A stretch of DNA of 13,999 nt from Vulcanisaeta sp. UBA163 (GTDB lineage: Archaea > Thermoproteota > Thermoprotei > Thermoproteales > Thermocladiaceae). The notes beneath the pieces were generated by a model. The model was not told where the DNA came from and did not search any database. It worked only from the letters and a program-made list of their open reading frames with translations. Each line of letters starts with the position of its first letter. Position 1 is the stretch's first letter. A program made the position numbers and the translations under genes. Shown piece by piece: positions 1-5,358 of this stretch. The stretch lies in assembly GCA_002496475.1 (NCBI GenBank), contig DAJV01000124.1, forward strand, positions 1-13,999. The letters are read 5' to 3'.

Positions 1-252
1 GGCGACCTATTCCCGAGGGAACAGGTTAGTTGGGCAACATCAATAGTATGGAACGGCGCAGTCACCGGCGGTAACGTGCTCGGCTCATTGATTACGGGCC
101 TACTTGCCCAATACTACGTGCCGATTTACGGCGAGATAGGCGCCCTGGAGCATGCGTTGTTAATAGTGTTGATCCTAGCATTCATATCAGGAGCCCTATG
201 GCTGGCAGTACCTAAGCCACCAAAGCGTACTAAGGTACCATTATTTGGATAG
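1..252 (+). CDS. MFS transporter, C-terminal fragment (5' end outside window)
   Basis: The frame is open from base 1 to a TAG at 250-252 and gives the last 83 residues of a membrane protein. It begins GDLFPREQVSWATS, which resembles the loop before the penultimate helix of major facilitator transporters (consensus around E-L-F-P-x-x-x-R/V). A Gly/Ala-rich helix (NGAVTGGNVLGSLITGLLAQ) and a final hydrophobic helix (HALLIVLILAFISGALWLAV) follow, and the protein ends in a short basic tail (PKPPKRTK). This is the layout of transmembrane segments 11 and 12. The substrate cannot be told from this fragment; sugar, organic acid or drug transport are all possible. The family call is an inference from motif and helix pattern only. 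Confidence 0.7.
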   Translation, partial: GDLFPREQVSWATSIVWNGAVTGGNVLGSLITGLLAQYYVPIYGEIGALEHALLIVLILAFISGALWLAVPKPPKRTKVPLFG

Positions 253-258
253 TTAACC

Positions 259-666
259 TCAAAAATCACGCCCTGAGAATGCTAACCCACGAATCCTGCC
301 TAATAGTCTCCTCAAACCTTCCTGCCAGGTATTCAACGCCCTTTCAAATTCATCTTGGTTTACCGCGGTCGCTACCTCCATGGGTGTTAAGCGAAGCTAG
401 GTGCTTAACGATTATTGTTTCTTCCCCTCGTCCTTGACCTTATGACCCTTTCTGCATAGTACTCCCTGTCTATGGTTATTTTCCTAATGACCTTTCGCTG
501 ACCTTAATTGGCTACGGCATCTCGCTCATTATTATCAATGGGTCATGATCCCCACCGAGAACTACGCATTTGCCCTAGGATCCCTCAAGCCGTAGGTAAT
601 ACTTGCCAAATCAATTATGAGATAATCATAGAAGTCATCATCAAAGAGCACTGGCTACCTACCCAT
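259..666 (-). pseudogene. Decayed minus-strand gene of unknown function
   Basis: The region between the MFS gene and the macrodomain gene reads as a broken gene on the minus strand. From an ATG at 666-664 codon 4 is already a TAG (657-655); the frame then runs PVLFDDDFYDYLIIDLASI and on to TAG at 564-562. Shifting frame by two nucleotides continues with VLGGDHDPLIIMSEMP, which stops at 514-512. A third frame around 490-430 gives KITIDREYYAERVIRS. A last open stretch at 381-259 reads from MEVATAVNQDEFERALNTWQ to the TGA. Each fragment has protein-like composition and they follow one another in order, so the ancestral product was about 130 residues. I do not recognise the family. A TATA-like element sits 29-36 nt upstream of the ATG. 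The order and frames are seen directly; the single-gene origin is inference. Confidence 0.6.
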
Positions 667-694
667 AACTGGGTATGTAATCAGTTATTAAGCC

Positions 695-702
695 TTTAAA
701 GG
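695..702 (-). promoter_or_regulatory. TATA box of the decayed gene
   Basis: On the minus strand the sequence reads CCTTTAAAGG, centred about 32 nt upstream of the ATG at 666. That is the usual spacing for a leaderless or near-leaderless archaeal transcript and supports 666 as the original start of the dead gene. Confidence 0.4.
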
Positions 703-782
703 AATTAGTACGAAGGTATTTACTCACCAGATCAAAAGTGTGATGCGCATCGTATTACTTTCAGAACCTAAGTATAGACATA

Positions 783-796
783 ATTATACGTATAAT
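783..796. promoter_or_regulatory. Perfect 14-nt palindrome, candidate operator
   Basis: ATTATACGTATAAT equals its own reverse complement. It lies 7 nt upstream of the TATA-like element at 804-814 and so, if the macrodomain gene starts at 837, would cover the BRE/-40 region where archaeal regulators often bind. It also spans the upstream ATG at 795, which argues that 795 is promoter rather than coding sequence. A regulatory role is inferred from symmetry and position only. Confidence 0.4.
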
Positions 797-803
797 GCCC
801 AAT

Positions 804-814
804 ACATATAAAGG
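804..814 (+). promoter_or_regulatory. TATA box of the macrodomain gene
   Basis: ACATATAAAGG has its core centre about 28 nt upstream of the ATG at 837, the spacing expected for a leaderless archaeal transcript beginning at or next to that ATG. This favours 837 over 795 as the start. Confidence 0.5.
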
Positions 815-836
815 TCATTTAGTCTGCTTAAATGCT

Positions 837-1394
837 ATGCCCAGCTTTAAGTTCCCGAATGGCGCCATGCTCGAGGTAACTAAATGCGATATAACTGAGG
901 TACAAGCTGACGTGATTGTTAATGCGGCTAATTCGTACCTGGAGCATGGTGGTGGGGTTGCTGGGGCGATTGTTAGGAGGGGTGGTTGGGTTATTCAGGA
1001 GGAGTCCCGTGAGTGGATTAGGAAGTATGGCCCAGTACCTGTTGGCGGTGTTGCCGTGACTAGTGCAGGTAGGTTAAAGGCTAAGTACGTTATTCATGCC
1101 GTTGGTCCTAGGTGTGGTATTGAGCCTATTGAAAAGCTTGATGATGCAGTCACTAATTCGCTTAGGAAGGCTGAGGAGTTGAACCTAACGAGCATAGCCT
1201 TTCCAGCCATTAGCACGGGCATATTTGGTTGTCCCTATGATGAAGCGGCCAGGGTTATGGCTAGGGCGATTAGGAGGGAGGCGCTTGGGCTTAGGAGCGT
1301 GAGGAGGATTATAATTTGCCTTTATGGTGATGAGGTGTTTAACGTGTTCAGCAGGGTGTTTAGTGAGGAGTTAGGTGAGTATAATTTGAGTTGA
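837..1394 (+). CDS. Macrodomain protein (Af1521-like ADP-ribose binding/hydrolase)
   Basis: This is a 185-residue single macrodomain, the fold that binds ADP-ribose or ADP-ribose-1''-phosphate and often removes ADP-ribose from proteins or RNA. Motifs in order (numbered from 837) are DIT at 18-20, the adenosine-binding VNAAN at 28-32, the distal-ribose loop HGGGVAGAI at 37-45, AVGPR at 88-92 and the diphosphate loop FPAISTGIFGCP at 122-133. The LEHGGGVA stretch matches my memory of archaeal Af1521. The frame is open back to an ATG at 795 (199 residues), but I choose 837 because the extra 14 residues lie over a TATA box and a palindrome, and because the family normally starts about ten residues before the first strand. 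It stands alone, with a decayed gene upstream. The family is certain; hydrolase activity is inferred from the family. Confidence 0.9.
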   Translation: MPSFKFPNGAMLEVTKCDITEVQADVIVNAANSYLEHGGGVAGAIVRRGGWVIQEESREWIRKYGPVPVGGVAVTSAGRLKAKYVIHAVGPRCGIEPIEKLDDAVTNSLRKAEELNLTSIAFPAISTGIFGCPYDEAARVMARAIRREALGLRSVRRIIICLYGDEVFNVFSRVFSEELGEYNLS

Positions 1395-1487
1395 AACTGC
1401 TCAGTAAGGGGTGATTTCATCAAATTGTCAGGCCGGAAACCTTTACATCACTAACTACGCCTTAGGTAACACTCTTTAAATACTTGT

Positions 1488-1508
1488 GTTGCGCAACTTT
1501 TATTAAAT
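1488..1508 (+). promoter_or_regulatory. Promoter of the secreted-protein gene with adjacent palindrome
   Basis: The perfect 10-nt palindrome GTTGCGCAAC (1488-1497) directly abuts a TATA-like stretch TTTTATTAAAT (1498-1508), whose centre is about 29 nt upstream of the ATG at 1532. The palindrome would occupy the BRE position, so it could be an operator. The TATA assignment rests on spacing and composition. Confidence 0.4.
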
Positions 1509-1531
1509 GATGATCAATTCCTATTTTTAAT

Positions 1532-2062
1532 ATGAAGACTTGGCTAGCTATAGCACTGGCATTCTTCGCGGGACTAAGCGGTATGGCAGTTGCAGCGAAT
1601 ATGAATGGCGTACTTGCTTATTTAAGTTACCACCTAATTCTGCCACCACCCCCAACGTATAGCACCGTCGCTGCATACATAAACCTCGGCAACTTAACGC
1701 CTGGAATGAGCGGCACGGCTGAGGCAACCACCTACCTATATGTTAATTCCTCAGGCTACTTCAAGGTTGAGCTTCACCATGAGGACCTAGGCCATGTGTT
1801 CAGTAATTTCACCGTAGTCGTAATCATTGGCAACCAGGCAATAACGCTCAACTTACATAGGGATGAATATGTCGTTTACCTGGGGCCTGGTAATTACACG
1901 ACATCAATAACAGTTTATTATACAGTTAAACTCAATCCTAAGGGACCGCCCAACGTTGTTAATAAGCCATTAATAACGATAAAGCCTGTTGGTGAGCATG
2001 AGGGTAATTACACAGCATCTAACAGTCAGGGTAATGATGAAGACTATGGATCTGAGAGTTAG
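1532..2062 (+). CDS. Secreted N-glycosylated beta-rich protein, possible TasA-like pilin
   Basis: This 176-residue protein has a clear Sec-type signal peptide: a basic start (MKTW), a hydrophobic core at 5-20, and an A-V-A-A cleavage region around 20-22. No further membrane helix follows, so it should be released or assembled outside the cell. Five N-X-S/T sequons (residues 54, 72, 92, 121 and 159) fit heavy N-glycosylation. The body is rich in alternating hydrophobic strands. The stretch GNLTPGMSGTAEATTYLYVN followed by a Gly-Tyr-Phe-x-Val-Glu strand recalls the N/L-x-PG-x-x-x-x-x-x-x-x-x-V-x-N pattern of SipW/TasA/camelysin-type proteins, which in Pyrobaculum include bundling pilins. The C-terminus is acidic and probably disordered. 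No anchor is visible. The start is set by signal peptide and promoter. The pilin idea is a hypothesis; a generic surface glycoprotein is the alternative. Confidence 0.7.
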   Translation: MKTWLAIALAFFAGLSGMAVAANMNGVLAYLSYHLILPPPPTYSTVAAYINLGNLTPGMSGTAEATTYLYVNSSGYFKVELHHEDLGHVFSNFTVVVIIGNQAITLNLHRDEYVVYLGPGNYTTSITVYYTVKLNPKGPPNVVNKPLITIKPVGEHEGNYTASNSQGNDEDYGSES

Positions 2063-2106
2063 TTAACGGCAAAACCCTTTTTACTAAAAATAACCTATAT
2101 GCTTAG

Positions 2107-3183
2107 TTGACTGGTGTTACGTGGAGAGATGGTGTTGATGAAATTGAGAGGAGGAGGAAAATAATTAGTGTAGGCGTGGATGTACCACAGGTAGGTGTAC
2201 TGGCTTTTGGACTTGTTGATAGGGGCACTAACATAATTGAGGTTAGGCCAACAACGTTATGCCCACTGTCCTGCATATACTGCTCGGTTAATGCAGGTCC
2301 AAGGTCAACAAATAGGTGGGCGGAATTCATAGATACTCCAGAGGCATTATTACCGGCTTTGGAGGAGGTTGTTAGATTTAAGGGCGTAAATGATGTGGAG
2401 GTTCATATCGATGGTATGGGTGAACCCGGTATTTATCCATACTTGGTCAAGTTAGTTCGGGGTGCTAAGGCAATAAGCGGTGTTTCCAGGGTATCCATGC
2501 AGACCAGGCTTTACATGCTTAGTGATGATACCCTTAGGGAACTGGCGCAGGCCGGTCTGGATAGGATTAACTTAAGCATTGATTCTCTAAATCCAGAGCT
2601 TGCCAAGAGAATAAGTGGTGCGCCTTGGTATGACATTAACCGCGTTAAGGAGTTGGTGGCACGGGCCCTTGAATTGGGCATTAACGTCATTGCATCACCT
2701 GTTTGGTTACCTGGGATCAACGATGATGACATTATTAATATAATCAAGTGGGCCGGGGAGAACGGGTTAGGCAGGGGAGAGTTACCGCCTGTCCTCATTC
2801 AGAAGTATATACCGCATAAGAGGGGTAGGAGGGTGAGGATGAGGATTATGTCGTGGCAGGGATTCTGGAGAAGAATTAAGGATATGGAGCTTGAGCTTGG
2901 TGTTAGGTTAACCGCTACAAATGATGAACTGAATGTGCATAGGGCCCCCCAGTTACCGAGGCCATATAAGTTGGGTGATAATGTTAAGGTTAGAGTAATC
3001 AGCAGAGGCATAATTAAGGGCGAGTTCCTGGGAGTCATACTACCATTAAGGAATTCAGCGATATACGATAGGGTCATTACAGTAATAGCTGGTCCTCATA
3101 TGGAAAAGATACTCATAGGAAATCAAGTCAAGGTTAGAGTTATTGAGAATAATGATAACATTTACATTGGGCGTCTTATTTAA
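2107..3183 (+). CDS. Radical SAM enzyme with C-terminal TRAM-like domain
   Basis: This 358-residue protein carries the radical SAM cluster motif C52-P-L-S-C56-I-Y-C59 and a following GMGEP motif (from about residue 104) of the kind that contacts SAM. Later strands (around 130-135 and 155-160, RINLSIDSL) complete the TIM-barrel pattern. From about residue 285 a beta-rich tail begins PRPYKLGDNVKVRVISRG and ends with a KVRVIENN strand, resembling a TRAM/OB-type RNA-binding domain. It is probably the archaeal uncharacterised radical SAM group I remember as COG2100. The substrate is unknown; the TRAM-like tail suggests RNA modification (inference). The start is a TTG 44 nt after the previous gene, with an A/T-rich element near 2080-2095; an in-frame GTG at 2176 is the alternative, and either would keep all motifs. 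Confidence 0.85.
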   Translation: MTGVTWRDGVDEIERRRKIISVGVDVPQVGVLAFGLVDRGTNIIEVRPTTLCPLSCIYCSVNAGPRSTNRWAEFIDTPEALLPALEEVVRFKGVNDVEVHIDGMGEPGIYPYLVKLVRGAKAISGVSRVSMQTRLYMLSDDTLRELAQAGLDRINLSIDSLNPELAKRISGAPWYDINRVKELVARALELGINVIASPVWLPGINDDDIINIIKWAGENGLGRGELPPVLIQKYIPHKRGRRVRMRIMSWQGFWRRIKDMELELGVRLTATNDELNVHRAPQLPRPYKLGDNVKVRVISRGIIKGEFLGVILPLRNSAIYDRVITVIAGPHMEKILIGNQVKVRVIENNDNIYIGRLI

Positions 3184-3213
3184 AAATTAATGATCAAATC
3201 TGTACGTGTTATC

Positions 3214-3640
3214 TTATACCACTTGAGAAAAGAATTGTTCCCAATACTTTTTTGACTCAATGACCGCCCCACTACCTACCCTAACCAAACTCAATTGCCC
3301 GTATCTGGGTTATTGGTAGTCCAATGACCTCAATGGCCACATCCACACCTCTATCATTTGTTATCTTCATGGCCTCATCAATCAGATTAATCCCGCAGAA
3401 TTAATTAAGTACTCAGCATCAAGTTTCTGTGCGAAGCCATTTTCTCATCCCTAATGTCTATATGGCTATTACGCGCGCATTGATTACATTACTCGCCACC
3501 TGGACTATGTTCGATCCAATGCCGCCAATTTCATAAACTGCCAGGCATTAATCCAGCGTTCCTACATGCCCCATAGGCAATGCATTACTGATGAGCTTTA
3601 CGGTTATTGACAATATTAGTACATCGTAGTATTAATGATT
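3214..3640 (-). pseudogene. Decayed zinc-type alcohol dehydrogenase (MDR family), NAD-binding half
   Basis: The gap before the SDR gene holds a broken minus-strand gene. In one frame (about 3630-3458) it reads KLISNALPMGHVGTLD, a TAA at 3550-3548, then EIGGIGSNIVQVAS and on to NARVIAI and a TAG at 3460-3458. GGIGSNIVQVA is the Rossmann GxGxxG helix of medium-chain alcohol dehydrogenases, and RVIAI(DIRDEK) is the second strand, which ends at the acidic NAD-selecting residue. Shifted frames continue with QKLDAEYLINS, then GINLIDEAMKITNDRG and VDVAIEVIGLP (3394-3281, TAG), which matches the family's A-x-x-x-T-x-x-x-G-V-D-V-x-I-E segment. A final piece, VGSGAVIESKKYWEQF, stops at 3216-3214. The zinc-binding N-terminal half is not visible. 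At least three stops and several frameshifts make it non-functional. The upper boundary is approximate. Confidence 0.75.
3248..3253 (+). terminator. T6 run, possible terminator of the radical SAM gene
   Basis: A run of six T residues lies about 65 nt after the stop of the radical SAM gene in otherwise non-coding DNA. Archaeal RNA polymerase stops at such T-rich stretches without a hairpin. It lies inside the decayed ADH remnant, so it may be coincidental. Confidence 0.25.
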
Positions 3641-3819
3641 AAAATTATTTTATTAGTTGCAAAGAATCACGCATTAGGTTCAGAGTCAAGGTATTCCTAG
3701 TGTTAATGTATAAAATAATGTCTGTTCATTTGGCACGTAGTACATATTTATGTATTACTATATTGATTATATATTTATAAGTTAAGCCAATCTAAGTAAC
3801 ACTTAATTTACCATTTATT
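3641..3819. other. A/T-rich non-coding stretch upstream of the SDR gene
   Basis: I see no gene here. The last 100 bases are strongly A/T rich and include several TATA-like runs, so the stretch most likely holds the SDR promoter. Any further 5' part of the dead alcohol dehydrogenase is no longer recognisable. Confidence 0.5.
3774..3784 (+). promoter_or_regulatory. Probable TATA box of the SDR gene
   Basis: TTTATAAGTTA is the best TATA-like element before the ATG at 3820. At about 42 nt it predicts a leader of roughly 15 nt rather than a leaderless transcript. No Shine-Dalgarno sequence is evident, and the surrounding A/T richness makes the choice uncertain. Confidence 0.3.
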
Positions 3820-4620
3820 ATGCGCTTGTTTGATATGGTTGGGAGGATTACTGTTGTCTCGGGTTCTGGGCGTGGTATTGGTAGGGCCATTGCCGTTAGG
3901 CTGGCTAGGGATGGATTTCGCGTGGTTGTTAATTATAAGAGACATGATGAGGAGGGTGAGGAGACCATGAAATTAATTAAGGGTGTTGGTGGCGAGGCTA
4001 TTATGGTTAAGGCCGATGTGGCTACGGCCGATGGCGCCAAGGCCGTGATTGATGAGGCAATTAAACAGTGGGGTTCTGTGGATGTTGTTGTTAATAATAC
4101 TGGCTTGGGCATAATGAGGCCCTTCGTGGACATTGATGAGGGTTTATGGGATAAGATAATAAACACGAATCTTAAGTCTGCCTATTTATTGAGTAAATTT
4201 GCCGTGCCTTACATGATTAAGAATAACTGGGGTAGGGTCATAAACATGAGCTCAATAGAGGGTATAATGGGCGCCGCATATAATGTTCCTTACGCGACCG
4301 CTAAGGCCGCCTTGATAGGCTTCACCAAGGCCCTTGCAGCTGAATTAACCCCTTATGGCATAACAGTTAATGCAATAGCCCCCGGCTTAGTAAGGACTAA
4401 GATGGGCATGAGCCTACTGCAAGTACTTAATGTTAAGGATGAGGAGTGGGCAAAGTCTGGGACCCTGACCGGTCGGATAATAGAACCTGAGGAGGTTGCA
4501 GACTTAGTGGCATTCCTAGTGAGTGATTCCGCAAGGAACATAACAGGGCAGGTTTTCGTAATAGACGCCGGCTCAACAATATTACCTGCAGCTAGGCACT
4601 TGGCGAATATGCCCAAGTGA
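3820..4620 (+). CDS. Short-chain dehydrogenase/reductase (FabG-like)
   Basis: This is a complete 266-residue classical SDR. The cofactor-binding glycine motif is SGSGRGIG (14-21). The structural NNAG motif appears as NNTG (92-95). The catalytic tetrad is visible as Asn117 (INTN), Ser144/145 (NMSS), Tyr158 and Lys162 (YATAK). The C-terminal substrate side includes the usual AIAPGLVRT and the ITGQVFVIDAG segments. Asn38-Tyr39-Lys40-Arg41 after the second strand, with basic residues at the cofactor ribose, would favour NADP(H). Members reduce 3-oxoacyl groups, ketones or sugars; the exact substrate cannot be read from sequence. It starts just after the remains of an MDR alcohol dehydrogenase on the other strand, so this locus may once have held two oxidoreductases. 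It converges with tenA, with 28 bp between stops. Confidence 0.92.
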   Translation: MRLFDMVGRITVVSGSGRGIGRAIAVRLARDGFRVVVNYKRHDEEGEETMKLIKGVGGEAIMVKADVATADGAKAVIDEAIKQWGSVDVVVNNTGLGIMRPFVDIDEGLWDKIINTNLKSAYLLSKFAVPYMIKNNWGRVINMSSIEGIMGAAYNVPYATAKAALIGFTKALAAELTPYGITVNAIAPGLVRTKMGMSLLQVLNVKDEEWAKSGTLTGRIIEPEEVADLVAFLVSDSARNITGQVFVIDAGSTILPAARHLANMPK

Positions 4621-4648
4621 GGGAATATTAGGTGGGTTCGTTTCAAAA

Positions 4649-5317
4649 CTATATGTCCCATTGTTCCATCCTGTATGCCATGTCCCAAAACATAAATTCA
4701 TAAATACTCGCTTGCCTGAATATGCCGGTCAACCTACTGATATCGTGCACTAGGTAGTCACTGGCGTCATCAATTATCCTCCTCAGATCCATAACTATTC
4801 CCTCATACTCAGGGCTTAGGTATACCAACGCCCAATCCCTGTAAATACTCACTGGATTATTGGCTAACTCCTTCTCGTGAGACTTGGCTATCTCCAGGTA
4901 CGTCCAATAACACGGCAGTATGGCCACCAGACCCTCGTAAGGACCGCCTAGGGTACACGTGGTTAGTAGGAAGTTCATGTACGCGGTGTTTGTGGGGGCT
5001 GGCCTTGCCCTGATAACATCGTTAAGACTTAGCCCGAGCGCATTGAGTAGTTTATTATAGTTCTCGAGCTCCGTTGATACGTCAGCCAGCGCCAACTCAA
5101 GGATCCTCCTAATGATTGCTGGTTCCTCGAGTTTAGACGCTATTATTGCCTGGCATCTTGTCAGTGTTACCAGGTAGTTATAGTCCTGAATTACGTAGAA
5201 TCTGAACTTCTCGGGCGGTAATGAACCCCTGAATAATTCTACAACGAATGGGTGTTTGAGGATTCTTTCCCATATATCATTGGAGGAAATCCTGAGGATC
5301 TCCGTCACTCTGTCCAT
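4649..5317 (-). CDS. tenA: TenA family aminopyrimidine aminohydrolase (thiaminase II)
   Basis: TenA enzymes hydrolyse degraded thiamine pyrimidines such as aminopyrimidine to HMP for thiamine salvage. Numbered from 5317, the 222-residue helical protein has Asp45 (QDYNYL), Tyr113 (TAYMNF), the nucleophile Cys136 (LPCYWTY) and Glu207 (YEFMFW). These line up almost one for one with Bacillus subtilis TenA Asp44, Tyr112, Cys135 and Glu205, so it is the Cys-type (TenA_C) class. The frame is open to an ATG at 5362 that would overlap the topoisomerase stop as ATGA (237 residues). I prefer 5317 because the family begins there and a TATA-like element lies 24-33 nt upstream, while no Shine-Dalgarno precedes 5362. 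It could be co-transcribed with the topoisomerase and also have its own promoter. Confidence 0.9.
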   Translation of the reverse strand: MDRVTEILRISSNDIWERILKHPFVVELFRGSLPPEKFRFYVIQDYNYLVTLTRCQAIIASKLEEPAIIRRILELALADVSTELENYNKLLNALGLSLNDVIRARPAPTNTAYMNFLLTTCTLGGPYEGLVAILPCYWTYLEIAKSHEKELANNPVSIYRDWALVYLSPEYEGIVMDLRRIIDDASDYLVHDISRLTGIFRQASIYEFMFWDMAYRMEQWDI

Positions 5318-5340
5318 TAATACCCAAAACGTATCTGTGT

Positions 5341-5350
5341 ACTTAAAGTA
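5341..5350 (-). promoter_or_regulatory. Probable TATA box of tenA
   Basis: The minus strand reads TACTTTAAGT, centred about 28 nt upstream of the ATG at 5317. It lies within the extra 15 codons that a start at 5362 would add, which supports the shorter TenA. Confidence 0.4.
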
Positions 5351-5358
5351 TTTGCATT

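Noticed and set aside
508..699. A 63-codon plus-strand open frame in the first gap
   Set aside because: It starts at a poor codon context, has no recognisable domain, and lies opposite the better supported decayed minus-strand gene.
1395..1531. Possible small gene between the macrodomain and secreted-protein genes
   Set aside because: No open frame of protein-like composition was found; the stretch is best read as promoter with a palindrome.
2034..2055. C-box-like (ATGATGA) and D-box-like (CTGA) pair suggesting a C/D box sRNA
   Set aside because: No second C'/D box pair follows at the right distance, and the bases are explained by the acidic C-terminal codons of the secreted protein.
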